DNA of 64,000 nt from Candidatus Accumulibacter affinis (GCA_016713625.1 JADJOT010000012.1:310001-374000); one strand, 5' to 3'. Shown: positions 8,371 to 17,491, counted from the first letter of the stretch. Made by a program: numbers and translations. The notes: a model not told the origin generated them from the sequence alone.

Positions 8371-10182
8371 TTGAGCCAGGCGCCGGCGGTTGATCCAGCG
8401 CTCGAAGCGAGCGGCTGGACGGTACCGGGGATGCTGCTGGCACGCAGCGCGCTGACTCCGGACGCGACGGCACTCTGGCAGCTTGCGGCGAGCGGGGAAT
8501 GGGTGGGCAGCAGCTGGCGTGCCTACCAGCAGGCGGTGGCCTCCCTGAGCAGCAGCTTCCGTCGATTGGGGCTCGCCGCGGGCGACCGGGTGGGCATCAT
8601 GGCGCCGAGTTGCCGCGAGTGGGATTTCGCCCAGCTCGGCAGGCTGGCAGCGGGCGGCGTTGCCGTCGGCCTCGACCCCTACGGCCTCGACGAGCACATC
8701 CGGGAAATCTCCCGCCGCTGCAATTTCGCCGGGCTGGTGCTTGCGCATCCCTCGCTGCTCGAGCGGATTGACGAGGCTGTGCGCCAGCGGCTGCGTTTCG
8801 TCGTCTGCCTCGATGCGGCCGGCGCCGCCGGAGTCGAGTCGCTGGCCACTCTCCTCGCCGAGACTCCGGCAAGCGAAGGGTGGAATCAGGCGCAGCCGGA
8901 CGCTCCGGCGACGATCATTTTCACTTCGGGAACGACTGGCGAGCCGAGAGGTATCGAGTACAGCCATCGGCAGATGTGTCTCGCCGCCTCTGCCATCCTT
9001 GCCGCTTTCCCGCAGGTCGCCGAGGGCAGCCGTCTTGCTTGCTGGCTGCCGCTCTCCAACCTCTTTCAGCGGATGATCAATCTGTGCGCCATCGGCCGCG
9101 GCGCGCAAACCTTTTACGTCAGTGATCCGCGGGAGATCATGCGCTACATCAAGATGATCGCACCGCATCTGTTCATCGGCGTGCCACGTTTCTACGAGAA
9201 GCTCTATGCCGGGATCGAGCAGGCGACCGCGCTGCAGCCCGGCTGGCAGCGGGGCCTGGTGCACTGGGCGCTACGCGTTGGCGACCGGCATGCCGCCGCA
9301 GCCCGCGCAGGGCAGCGCGAAGGAGTTGCTGCGCGGCTGCAGTTCGCCCTTGCCAACCGTCTCGTGCTGGGCAAATTGCGCGCTGCCCTTGGCGAGAATC
9401 TCCGCTTCATGGTCAGTGGCTCGGCACCCATGCCGCTGTGGCTGCTCGAACGGTTCCATGCCATTGGTCTGCCTGTCCTCGAGGCCTATGGCGTCAGCGA
9501 AAACATCATCCCAATGGCCATCAGCCAGCCGGATTGTTTCCGATTCGGCAGCGTCGGGCGCGCGACGCCGGGCAGTGAGCTGAAGCTGGCGGCAGACGGC
9601 GAGCTGCTGGTACGCGGGCAGGGCGTTTTCTCCGGCTATCTTGGTGATGACCCGTCGGCCAGCCCGCTCGATGGCGACGGTTTCCTGGGCACCGGCGACT
9701 TCGCCAGCATTGACGCCGACGGCTTCGTTACCCTGATCGGCCGCAAGTCGGAAATCTTCAAGACCTCGACCGGGCGCCGCATTGCGCCCAACGGCATCGA
9801 AAGCCGGCTGCAGCAGGTGCCGCAGCTCGAACACGTCGTCGTTCTCGGTGCACGGCGCTCGCAGCCGGTCGCGCTGCTGGTCGTCGGTGAGATGGCATGG
9901 CAGGCCGGCATGCACGATTCGTTCGCTGACCTGCGCCAGCAGGTGGCTGCCGCCAGTGCGGCGCTGCCTGCCTACCAGCGTCCTGCCGGCCTGATGGTTA
10001 CCGTGCAGGCGCTGACGATTGATGGAGGGGAGCTTACCTCGAACCTGAAACTGCGCCGGCATGTCATCGAAGCCAGGCGCGCGTCGATCTTGCAGGAACT
10101 GTACGTGCAGATGGATGCCGCCCACGCAGGCCGTTTCGAAGCCTGGAGCGCCGACGGCAAGACTTTCCACTGCAGCCCATGA
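8371..10182 (+). CDS. AMP-forming acyl-CoA synthetase (long-chain type)
   Basis: This is a 603-residue ANL-superfamily ligase. It has the ATP-binding loop (IIFTSGTTGEPRG, about 178-190), the A5 motif YGVSENIIP, and the A7-A8 hinge GDFASIDADG...GRKSEIFKTSTGRRIAPNGIE. The pattern resembles bacterial long-chain FadD15-like acyl-CoA synthetases. A TTG start at 8371 is used because it is preceded by GGGAGA and no ATG gives a reasonable N-terminus. It overlaps the next reductase gene by ATGA. It would activate a fatty or other carboxylic acid as acyl-AMP and then thioester; the chain length is unknown. Confidence 0.85.
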   Translation: MSQAPAVDPALEASGWTVPGMLLARSALTPDATALWQLAASGEWVGSSWRAYQQAVASLSSSFRRLGLAAGDRVGIMAPSCREWDFAQLGRLAAGGVAVGLDPYGLDEHIREISRRCNFAGLVLAHPSLLERIDEAVRQRLRFVVCLDAAGAAGVESLATLLAETPASEGWNQAQPDAPATIIFTSGTTGEPRGIEYSHRQMCLAASAILAAFPQVAEGSRLACWLPLSNLFQRMINLCAIGRGAQTFYVSDPREIMRYIKMIAPHLFIGVPRFYEKLYAGIEQATALQPGWQRGLVHWALRVGDRHAAAARAGQREGVAARLQFALANRLVLGKLRAALGENLRFMVSGSAPMPLWLLERFHAIGLPVLEAYGVSENIIPMAISQPDCFRFGSVGRATPGSELKLAADGELLVRGQGVFSGYLGDDPSASPLDGDGFLGTGDFASIDADGFVTLIGRKSEIFKTSTGRRIAPNGIESRLQQVPQLEHVVVLGARRSQPVALLVVGEMAWQAGMHDSFADLRQQVAAASAALPAYQRPAGLMVTVQALTIDGGELTSNLKLRRHVIEARRASILQELYVQMDAAHAGRFEAWSADGKTFHCSP

Positions 10183-11303
10183 ACCAGTACTTCATCACCG
10201 GCGCGACCGGGGCGATCGGCAGCGCTCTCGTGCCCATTCTGCTGCAGGAACCGCAGACGCAGCTGACGCTGCTGCTGCGTGCCAAATCCGCCGCTGAGCT
10301 GGCGGCCAGGATGGAGACGCTGTACCAGTTCTGGCAAGTCGAGCCGGGCGATGTTCCGGTCAGGCAGCGCATACGCGCCCTGCGTGGCGATACGACCTTG
10401 CCGGACTTTGGTCTCGACGCCGCCGATTACCACCAGCTGCGTGCCGATTGCACGCGCATCGTTCACTCGGCCGGCAACGTGCGAATGAACCTGCCGATTG
10501 AACAGGCGCGCCGCTCTTCGGTCGACTCGGCGAAGCACATCCTGGAACTCGCCGTTGCCTGTACGCATCTCGAAAAGGTCGAATTCGTCAGCACCGTCGG
10601 AGTCGGCGGGCGTACCGATGGCATGCTTCCGGAAGAGTGGCTGACGACCCCGAGGGGCTTTCACAACACCTACGAACAGGCCAAGGCCGAAGCGGAGGAA
10701 GTCGTTCGCCCGGCGGTCGAAGGTGGCCTGCCGCTGACCGTGCATCGGCCGAGCATGGTCGTCGGTGACAGCCAGAGCGGTCGGATCATTCATTTCCAGG
10801 TCTTCTACCACCTCTGCGAGTTCCTCTCGGGCCGGCGAACCTTCGGTCTTGCGCCGGAATTCGGTGGCGCCCGGCTCGATATCATTCCCGCCGACTATGT
10901 TGCCCGAGCGATTGCCTGGTCGAGCCAGACCAGCGCCAGCAGCGGGCGCATCCTCCATTCCTGCTCGGGACCGGCGTTGGCGCTGGCGCTCAACCCCCTG
11001 CGCGAGCGCGTGCGCAAGGACTTTGCCCGGGCGGGGCGCCGTCTGCCGCCGGTGATCAGGCTGCCAACCCGGGTCTTCAGCGCCTTGCTCTCCGGAGTGA
11101 GCATGCTGATGCCCGCCGAGGCCAGGCGCGCGGTGAAGACGCTGCCGGTCTTCCTCGATTACCTGGCGACCGATCAGACCTTCGCCAATCATCGCACACA
11201 GGAACTGCTCGCGGCCGCGGGGCTATCGGTGCCGGCACCCGAGCACTATCTGGAGCGGGTGCTGGGCTACTATCTAACACACGCTGGCGGCAAGGCAGCG
11301 TAG
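10179..11303 (+). CDS. Thioester/fatty-acyl reductase, extended SDR (NAD_binding_4)
   Basis: This 374-residue protein has an N-terminal Rossmann motif GATGAIG (8-14) and the catalytic Y165-x3-K169 (YEQAK). It belongs to the male-sterility/thioester-reductase branch that reduces acyl-CoA or acyl-carrier thioesters with NAD(P)H to aldehyde or alcohol. Its start overlaps the stop of the acyl-CoA ligase (ATGA), so the two act in sequence: acid to acyl thioester to aldehyde or alcohol. The C-terminal half is family-specific. The product is unknown; use for wax-type lipids is a hypothesis supported only by the WS/DGAT at 35364. Confidence 0.8.
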   Translation: MNQYFITGATGAIGSALVPILLQEPQTQLTLLLRAKSAAELAARMETLYQFWQVEPGDVPVRQRIRALRGDTTLPDFGLDAADYHQLRADCTRIVHSAGNVRMNLPIEQARRSSVDSAKHILELAVACTHLEKVEFVSTVGVGGRTDGMLPEEWLTTPRGFHNTYEQAKAEAEEVVRPAVEGGLPLTVHRPSMVVGDSQSGRIIHFQVFYHLCEFLSGRRTFGLAPEFGGARLDIIPADYVARAIAWSSQTSASSGRILHSCSGPALALALNPLRERVRKDFARAGRRLPPVIRLPTRVFSALLSGVSMLMPAEARRAVKTLPVFLDYLATDQTFANHRTQELLAAAGLSVPAPEHYLERVLGYYLTHAGGKAA

Positions 11304-11362
11304 CCGCCGTGCCGGGATCCACCCCTGGCGACGAGCCGAAACGCACTCGGCGCGGTCGACGA

Positions 11363-11381
11363 CTGTCGGAAAATCTTACAG
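11363..11381 (+). promoter_or_regulatory. 19-bp upstream activator-like dyad, PEP-CTERM regulon
   Basis: It reads CTGTCGGAAAATCTTACAG, a CTGT/ACAG dyad that fits the consensus found upstream of three other PEP-CTERM genes. The gap to the GG-N10-GC promoter at 11445 is 63 nt, almost the same as in two of those genes. Confidence 0.65.
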
Positions 11382-11444
11382 TCGGTCGCATGCTGGTATC
11401 GATGAAACGAGAAATACTGTATTAAATAAGTACGTCGATACAGC

Positions 11445-11460
11445 AGGCTCGTTTCGTGCT
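11445..11460 (+). promoter_or_regulatory. Sigma-54 type promoter of the second PEP-CTERM esterase
   Basis: It reads AGGCTCGTTTCGTGCT, with exact GG-N10-GC spacing and 9 of 12 consensus positions. It starts 137 nt upstream of the ATG at 11582. The placement 63 nt after the shared dyad raises confidence above the bare match. Confidence 0.6.
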
Positions 11461-11581
11461 CCCCGTTGGCGTCCGTCAACCTTTCTTGGCGGAAGGGCCA
11501 CCTGAAGTCGCCACTCGCTTGATGGCGACCGGCAGTTTATCGAAGGCTTTCCACTCATAACGACCAGAGGAATGCTACCAG

Positions 11582-12757
11582 ATGAAAACACGCACTTTTC
11601 GCATCACTGAGCTACCCGCAATCGTGCTTGGCTCCTTCCAGCAAATACGAGCTGCGGCCATGGTTGTCAAGAAGCGAATGCGCAATGGACTCCTGGCTGT
11701 CGCTTGTCTTGCCGTTTCGGCGGGCGCGCAGGCGGGGTACTCGAATCTCTTCCTGTTCGGCGACAGCTTGTCCGACACCGGCAACAACGCCTTTGTCTTC
11801 GACGTGGTCGGCGCAAGCCAGGGATATCCTCCGGGCACCCTGAGAACGCCGATGGTGACGCCCGACAACTCGTTCATCCCAACCTATCCGTATTCTGCCT
11901 CCAACGTTTACTCGAATGGCCCGGTCTGGGCCAGCACATTCGCTTCAGCCCTCGGACTCAGCGCCAATCCCTCGCTCCTCCCTGGTGGCACGAATTATGC
12001 GTATGGCGGCGCGCGGGTAGGGCCACTCGGCGAACGCAACCCCTTTTTGGATTTTCCCAATAATTTTCCGCCTAGCCTTACGACGCAGGTGGACACTTTT
12101 CTGTTCCAGCACGTCAATCAGGCGCCATCTAGCGCGCTCTACGTCGTTGCTGGCGGCGGCAACGACGCGCGGGACCTGATCCCGAAAGCTGCTGCAATTC
12201 TCTTCGCTTCCGGCGGCGACCTGGATGCTGCTCGTCAGGGAATCGCTGCGGACGTACAGATCTACGCAGCGTATGTCGACACCATGGTCAACTTGCTCGA
12301 ACTCGCTGGTGCCAAGGATGTCGTGGTATGGAACACGCCAAACGCGGGCCTTGCGCCGGCGGTTCGGGCGCAAGGTCCTGGTGTTGACTTGGCTGGTACC
12401 CTGGTGTCTGAGGAGATGAACAAGGCCCTGGCATCCGCACTGGCCGATGACATCGCTGACCCCACGGACGACGTGCGGATCTTCGATCTGTTCGGTATTT
12501 CGACGGTCGTTGCCAGCAACCCGGCCGCGTATGGCCTGACAAACGTCACCAACGCATGTTCAGCGGTTGCCAACGCTGCTGCTTGCGCGAAAGACGCTTA
12601 CCGCTATTTTTTCTGGGATGGCATCCACCCAACCGCTGTCATGCACGGCGTCCTTGCCGGCGCCATGGTTGCGTTCGTTCCGGAACCTGGCGTTATGGCC
12701 CTGCTTGCCCTGGGTCTTCTTGGGATCGCGGCCACGCGCAAGCGCCAGATCCTCTGA
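11582..12757 (+). CDS. Secreted GDSL/SGNH esterase-lipase with PEP-CTERM anchor (paralogue)
   Basis: This protein has 391 residues from the ATG at 11582, which has AGAGGA about 10 nt upstream. The signal peptide proper begins near residue 27-33 (VVKKRMRNGLLAVACLAVSAGAQAG), so a later start at 11660 or 11678 is possible. SGNH blocks are intact: GDSLSDTG, GGGND and DGIHP. The C-terminus has VPEPG, a hydrophobic stretch (VMALLALGLLGIAA) and TRKRQ, the PEP-CTERM signal. It resembles the esterase at 2518-3582 in domain order. It is predicted to be surface- or matrix-bound after exosortase processing. A strong intrinsic terminator follows. Confidence 0.85.
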   Translation: MKTRTFRITELPAIVLGSFQQIRAAAMVVKKRMRNGLLAVACLAVSAGAQAGYSNLFLFGDSLSDTGNNAFVFDVVGASQGYPPGTLRTPMVTPDNSFIPTYPYSASNVYSNGPVWASTFASALGLSANPSLLPGGTNYAYGGARVGPLGERNPFLDFPNNFPPSLTTQVDTFLFQHVNQAPSSALYVVAGGGNDARDLIPKAAAILFASGGDLDAARQGIAADVQIYAAYVDTMVNLLELAGAKDVVVWNTPNAGLAPAVRAQGPGVDLAGTLVSEEMNKALASALADDIADPTDDVRIFDLFGISTVVASNPAAYGLTNVTNACSAVANAAACAKDAYRYFFWDGIHPTAVMHGVLAGAMVAFVPEPGVMALLALGLLGIAATRKRQIL

Positions 12758-12780
12758 GGGCGCCCGCGCCGTCCAATCAG

Positions 12781-12805
12781 CGCCCCGCTGCGGCGGGGCG
12801 TTTTT
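12781..12805 (+). terminator. Intrinsic terminator after the PEP-CTERM esterase
   Basis: An 8-bp GC-rich stem pairs CGCCCCGC (12781-12788) with GCGGGGCG (12793-12800) around a TGCG loop, followed by TTTTTCTTGTT. This is a classical Rho-independent terminator for the plus-strand gene. Confidence 0.85.
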
Positions 12806-12850
12806 CTTGTTGCTGCGCCGCTGCCAGCCAGCGCCACTCGGGCCTGCCCG

Positions 12851-13372
12851 CTACAAAGCCGTGAGTTCCTTCCAATAGCGCTGCCAGTTCTCCACGTAGT
12901 GCTCGGCGCTGTGCCGCAGGCCGGCCACCTCCTCGTCGCTGAGCTGGCGAACCACCTTGCCGGGTGAGCCGACAATCAGCGAGTGATCGGGAAAGATCTT
13001 GCCCTCCGGGATGAGGGTATTGGCGCCGACGATGCATCCTTTGCCGATCACCGCATGGTTGAGCAGCACCGAGCCGATGCCGATCAGCGAGCCGTCACCG
13101 ATGCTGCAGCCGTGCAACATCACCAGGTGGCCGACGGTAACGTCGCGGCCGATGGTCAGCGGTACGCCTACATCGGTGTGAAGCACGCAGTTGTCCTGGA
13201 TGTTGCTGTTCTCGCCGATCGTGATCGGGTCATTGTCGCCGCGCAGCGTCGCGTTCCACCAGATCGAAGCGCCTCTGGCCAGACGAACGTCGCCGATCAC
13301 GATGGCGTTCGGGGCGACCCAGCTGTGCGGGTCCAGTTGTGGGCGCTTGGCGCCGATGGTGTAAATGGGCAT
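12851..13372 (-). CDS. Gamma-class carbonic anhydrase family protein (YrdA-like)
   Basis: This is a 173-residue left-handed beta-helix protein with hexapeptide repeats throughout. The three metal-binding histidines have the family spacing (H65, H82, H87; GHLVMLHG). The ATG at 13372 is chosen because MPIYTIG is the usual family N-terminus; the 70-residue upstream extension is not protein-like. It probably hydrates CO2 or acts as a related zinc acyl-/carnitine-type protein in the cytoplasm; many YrdA relatives have weak or no anhydrase activity. It is divergent from the DUF3301 gene. Confidence 0.85.
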   Translation of the reverse strand: MPIYTIGAKRPQLDPHSWVAPNAIVIGDVRLARGASIWWNATLRGDNDPITIGENSNIQDNCVLHTDVGVPLTIGRDVTVGHLVMLHGCSIGDGSLIGIGSVLLNHAVIGKGCIVGANTLIPEGKIFPDHSLIVGSPGKVVRQLSDEEVAGLRHSAEHYVENWQRYWKELTAL

Positions 13373-13609
13373 CGTATGGCTCTCGTGATGGTTGCGGAAG
13401 GACGATTGTAGCCTGTAGCGCAACGGCTGGCGCGACGGTGCGTCTCTCTCGAAGCCGCCTGGGCTGTGGTGCCGGCCGTTTTTCGCTAGTATAGCGGGCT
13501 GGGCAGCGCTCTCGTGCTGGCTGGACGTGTGGAGAGAGTCCTGGTAGCTTTCGTCAGCAAGTGTTTCCGCGCCCGCCCGCAAGGGCGGCTGTCAGGGTAA
13601 GGGTCAGCG

Positions 13610-13987
13610 ATGCCGTGGATGGAGACCATCAGCCTGGGTGTTCTGCTGCTTGTCGCCTGGTTCTGGTTCGACAGCTTCCAGGCGCGCGCAGCGGGCATGG
13701 CCGCCGCGCGTGCGGCCTGTGCCGCCGAGGACCTGCTGCTGCTCGACGATACGGTCGCGCTCGGTACGCTGCGCCCGGCGCGCGACGACGAGGGCCGGCT
13801 GCGGCTGCAGCGGGTGTATCGCTTCGAGTACAGCGACACCGGAGACAATCGCCGCGACGGACAGGTGATGCTGCTCGGCAGCGAATTGCTGATGGTGAAT
13901 CTGGGGCAGGCGCAGCGGTCGCGGTTGCGTCTGGTGGCGAGCGATCACCGGGACCAGCATCAGCAGCTGCCGCCCGGGCCGTTGTGA
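13610..13987 (+). CDS. DUF3301 membrane-anchored protein
   Basis: This 125-residue protein has one N-terminal membrane segment (about 7-22, LGVLLLVAWFWFD) followed by a soluble domain. The QARAAGMAAARAAC and DDTVALGTLRPARD blocks are typical of the DUF3301 family. Its function is unknown. It sits alone, divergent from the carbonic anhydrase gene and convergent with the AbfD/HpaB-like gene. Confidence 0.75.
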   Translation: MPWMETISLGVLLLVAWFWFDSFQARAAGMAAARAACAAEDLLLLDDTVALGTLRPARDDEGRLRLQRVYRFEYSDTGDNRRDGQVMLLGSELLMVNLGQAQRSRLRLVASDHRDQHQQLPPGPL

Positions 13988-14084
13988 GCGATCAGTCACC
14001 TGCGCTGCCGGTGCCGGCGGATTGTGAGCGCTGGCACACAGTGAGCAGCAGGAAGATCTGCTGGCGCTGAACGGGCCGCGGCGC

Positions 14085-15656
14085 TCAGGAATCCTTGCCG
14101 GTTCCCGGCAGTGGCACCATGATCGCCTGCCCTGGCGGTGAGCAGCCGGCGTCGCAACAGCGCCCGGGTTGGCGATTGCGCGTGATCGGACGCGACTCGT
14201 CGTGCAGGACGCCGCGATCCAGTAGCCTTTCGACGAGTTCGACCTTGCTGCCGAGCGGGTAATTGCGCCAGATTTCCTGTTTCATCGCGGCCGGCGAGCC
14301 GCCGCCGTGCAGGCTGATCACCGAGTACCAGCCACCCTGATACGAGGCGGTCAGATCCTCGATGAAGCGGGCGACTTCTATGCGCTTGTCGTAGGGAACG
14401 TCGGGGTTGGCGCGCAGCACCTCGGCGAGGGTAGCGGCGGTCGCCGGGTTGTGGTCTTCGTCGGGTCCGGGCAGGGCGACGATCAAGCCGCCCGACACCT
14501 CGTGCGCCAGGCGGTGCATGTCGTAGATCTGGGTCGCCAGGAGGAGCTTGCCGATGTTGGCGAACACCGGTTCCGGGACGAAGCTGCCGCTGTACGGGTC
14601 CGCTGTGCCATAGACGCTGGCGGCGACGCCGCAGGCGAAGAAGCCCTCGGTGATCTTGATCAGTTCGACCATCGGTTCGCGCAGGCTGGCCTTGCGGCCG
14701 GGATCGAAGCCATTGGCTTCGCACATCAGCGCGCCGGCGCCGATCAGCAGGTCGCCGAAACCGGCGCGGGCGGCGATGCAGCTGTGTCGATGGTGCGTCG
14801 CGTAAGCGTAGGTCAGCGACCCGGAATGCTCCCACTCGCCGGCAAAAAATACCCGCTCCCAGGGGACGAAGACGCGGTCGAAGAGGACTACCGCGGTCGA
14901 TTGTCCATAGCGGCGTGAGAACAGTGCGGCACCGTGTTCGAGTTTCTCACCGGGGCGGCCTGCCGGCCGCGCGACGATGGTTACTCCCGGGGCATCCACC
15001 GGCAGCGCGCAGCAAACGGCGAAATCGGCGTCGGCGGCTCCCAGGTTGCGGCTGGGCATGACCAGCAATTCGTGCATGTACGGCGCGCCGGTAACGATCG
15101 CCTTGGTGCCGGAGATGACGATTCCCCTGGCCTGACGCTCGACAATGTGCAGGTAGGCGTCGGGGTTCGCCTGCTGGTGGGGTCGCTGCGAGCGGTCGCC
15201 CTTGGCGTCGGTCATGGCGATTCCCAGCGACCAGTCGCGCGCCTGCACTTCTTCGAGATAGGCCGCGCAGCGCGCCCGATGTTCGCTGCTGCCGCACGCA
15301 TCGTCGATGCGGGCGCTGACCTGGTGGATGGCGTTCAGCGCATCGTGCGCCAGATAGCGTTGTGCGCAGCCGGTCTCCTGGCACAGGATGCGCACCGCCT
15401 CGAGCTTGTTGAGCAGGTCGCCGGCCGATTCGTTGATGTGCAGCATGCGATTGACGGTCCGGCCGCTGCCCGGCGGCACGGCGGTCATCAGCGGGGCTTT
15501 CGCGGTATCAAGCGCAAAATCGTAAGTGACTGCCAGCGCGTTGATTCCCGGCTGCAGTGCCGGGGCGTCGGCGACCGAAGCGAGCAGCCGGCCATCGACG
15601 TAGACCTTCGGGGCGTACTGCCGCAGCGATTCGCGGTACTCGGCGCCGCTGATCAT
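14085..15656 (-). CDS. HpaB / 4-hydroxybutyryl-CoA dehydratase-family flavoprotein
   Basis: This 523-residue protein spans the 4-hydroxyphenylacetate 3-hydroxylase fold. Landmarks are MTDAKGDRS near 148, VISGTKAIVTGAPYMHE (about 180-196, flavin region), VPWERVF and GFGDLLIGA (about 299-307). It looks closest to 4-hydroxybutyryl-CoA dehydratase/vinylacetyl-CoA isomerase (AbfD) rather than HpaB. However, the cluster ligand patterns C-x3-C and H-x6-C are absent: the region reads C92-x4-C97 with Tyr at 101, and only H289 of the second pair is kept. It may be a flavin-only dehydrogenase, isomerase or hydroxylase. Its ATG overlaps the typA stop (ATGA). The Cys-rich tail (CCDAGC) is unusual. Confidence 0.7.
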   Translation of the reverse strand: MISGAEYRESLRQYAPKVYVDGRLLASVADAPALQPGINALAVTYDFALDTAKAPLMTAVPPGSGRTVNRMLHINESAGDLLNKLEAVRILCQETGCAQRYLAHDALNAIHQVSARIDDACGSSEHRARCAAYLEEVQARDWSLGIAMTDAKGDRSQRPHQQANPDAYLHIVERQARGIVISGTKAIVTGAPYMHELLVMPSRNLGAADADFAVCCALPVDAPGVTIVARPAGRPGEKLEHGAALFSRRYGQSTAVVLFDRVFVPWERVFFAGEWEHSGSLTYAYATHHRHSCIAARAGFGDLLIGAGALMCEANGFDPGRKASLREPMVELIKITEGFFACGVAASVYGTADPYSGSFVPEPVFANIGKLLLATQIYDMHRLAHEVSGGLIVALPGPDEDHNPATAATLAEVLRANPDVPYDKRIEVARFIEDLTASYQGGWYSVISLHGGGSPAAMKQEIWRNYPLGSKVELVERLLDRGVLHDESRPITRNRQPGRCCDAGCSPPGQAIMVPLPGTGKDS

Positions 15657-17491
15657 TCGCGCGCGGCGCGCCGGCGTTCGTTGTCGGTAAGCAGGCGCTT
15701 GCGGATGCGGATGTTTTTCGGGGTGATTTCGACGAGTTCGTCATCGTCGATGAATTCGACCGCCGACTCCAGGGTCAGCGCCACTGGCGGCACCAGGCGA
15801 ACCGCTTCGTCGGTTCCCGAGGCACGCACGTTGGTCAGTTGCTTGCCCTTGATCGGATTGACGACCAGGTCGTTTTCACGGCTGTGGATGCCGATCACCA
15901 TGCCCTCGTAGAGCTTGTCGCCGGGAATGCTGAACATCCGCCCGCGATCCTGCAGTTTCCACAGCGAATAGGCGACGGCCTCGCCCCTTTCGCCAGAAAT
16001 CAGGACGCCGTTGCGGCGCCCCGGGATGTCGCCCTTGACTGTTGCGTACTCATCGAAAACGTGGCTCATCAGGCCAGTGCCGCGCGTCAGGTTGAGGAAC
16101 TCGCCCTGGAAGCCGATCAGGCCGCGTGCCGGGATGCGATATTCGAGGCGGACGCGGCCGCGCCCGTCCGACGACATGTCCTGCAGGTCGCCGCGGCGAT
16201 AACCAAGCGCCTCCATGACGCCGCCCTGATGCGCTTCCTCGACGTCGAGGGTCAGCAGTTCGTAGGGCTCGCAGGGCTCGCCGTCGATCTCCTTGATGAT
16301 CACGCGCGGGCGCCCGACGGCCAGCTCGTAACCCTCGCGGCGCATGGTTTCGAGGAGGATCGTCAGGTGCAGCTCGCCACGTCCGGAGACGAGGAAGCTG
16401 TCGGTGTCGGACGTTTCCTCGACACGCAGGGCCATGTTGGTCAGCAACTCCTTGCGCAGCCGCTCGCCAATCTGGCGACTGGTGACGAACTTGCCTTCGG
16501 TGCCCGCCAGGGGCGAGTTGTTGACCATGAAGGTCATGTTCAGGGTCGGCTCGTCGATGCGCAGCATCGGCAGCGCCTCGGGTTTTTCGGTATCGGTGAT
16601 CGTGCAGCCGATCGAGAGATCGTCGATTCCCGTCACCAGTACGATGTCGCCAGCTACCGCTTCATCGAGCGGGATCCGCTCCATGCCACGAAAGCCGAAT
16701 ACCTGACCGATCTTGGCGGTCTTCGGCGGCCCATGTTCGAATTTGCCCTGCGCATCCGCCTGCCCGTACATCACGATCACCTGCTGCGCCGGCTTCAGGC
16801 GACCACGCTGCAGGCGGCCAATGCCGATGCGTCCGACATAGCTCGAGTAATCGAGGGCGGAGATCTGCAGTTGCAGCGCGCCGTCGATTTCATCGGCGTG
16901 CGGTGGCGGTACGTGCTTGAGAATGGTCTCGAACATCGGCCGCATGTCGGGCGATGGCTTCGCCAGGTCAAGCGTCGCGTAGCCATTGATTGCCGATGCG
17001 TAAATCACCGGGAAATCGAGTTGGTCGTCGTTCGCACCGAGTTTGTCGAAGAGATCGAAGGTGTGGTCAACTACCCAGTCCGGGCGGGCGCCATCACGGT
17101 CGATCTTGTTGACCACCACGATCGGCTGCAAACCGAGGGCCAGCGCCTTCTTGGTGACGAAGCGCGTCTGCGGCATCGGTCCTTCAACGGCATCGACCAG
17201 CAGCAGAACACCATCGACCATCGACAGCACCCGTTCGACTTCACCGCCGAAGTCGGCGTGGCCGGGCGTATCGACGATGTTGATATGCACGCCCAGATAG
17301 TCGACGGCCAGGTTCTTGGCCAGGATGGTGATGCCACGCTCTTTCTCGAGGTCGTTCGAGTCCATCATCCGCTCGGTGATATGCTGGTGAGCCGAGAAAC
17401 TGCCGGCCTGGACCAGAAGCTTGTCTACCAGGGTGGTCTTGCCATGGTCGACGTGGGCGATGATGGCGATGTTGCGAACGGCGCGGGACAT
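15653..17491 (-). CDS. typA: Translational GTPase TypA/BipA
   Basis: This 612-residue protein has the full TypA architecture. The G domain has G1 AHVDHGKTT, the ERGITI switch, G3 DTPGHADFGGEVER and G4 NKIDR. Domain II and EF-G-like domains III and V follow, then the TypA-specific C-terminal domain (GLMSHVFDEY...GVLISGERGEAVAY). It binds ribosomes and helps 50S assembly and stress adaptation. The length and ATG at 17491 are standard. The stop codon overlaps the start of the HpaB/AbfD-like gene, an uncommon neighbour. Confidence 0.96.
   Translation of the reverse strand: MSRAVRNIAIIAHVDHGKTTLVDKLLVQAGSFSAHQHITERMMDSNDLEKERGITILAKNLAVDYLGVHINIVDTPGHADFGGEVERVLSMVDGVLLLVDAVEGPMPQTRFVTKKALALGLQPIVVVNKIDRDGARPDWVVDHTFDLFDKLGANDDQLDFPVIYASAINGYATLDLAKPSPDMRPMFETILKHVPPPHADEIDGALQLQISALDYSSYVGRIGIGRLQRGRLKPAQQVIVMYGQADAQGKFEHGPPKTAKIGQVFGFRGMERIPLDEAVAGDIVLVTGIDDLSIGCTITDTEKPEALPMLRIDEPTLNMTFMVNNSPLAGTEGKFVTSRQIGERLRKELLTNMALRVEETSDTDSFLVSGRGELHLTILLETMRREGYELAVGRPRVIIKEIDGEPCEPYELLTLDVEEAHQGGVMEALGYRRGDLQDMSSDGRGRVRLEYRIPARGLIGFQGEFLNLTRGTGLMSHVFDEYATVKGDIPGRRNGVLISGERGEAVAYSLWKLQDRGRMFSIPGDKLYEGMVIGIHSRENDLVVNPIKGKQLTNVRASGTDEAVRLVPPVALTLESAVEFIDDDELVEITPKNIRIRKRLLTDNERRRAARE

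Noticed and set aside
11620..11650. A second GG...GC promoter-like match inside the start of the PEP-CTERM esterase
   Set aside because: Spacing between GG and GC is 9 rather than 10, which sigma-54 promoters do not tolerate.
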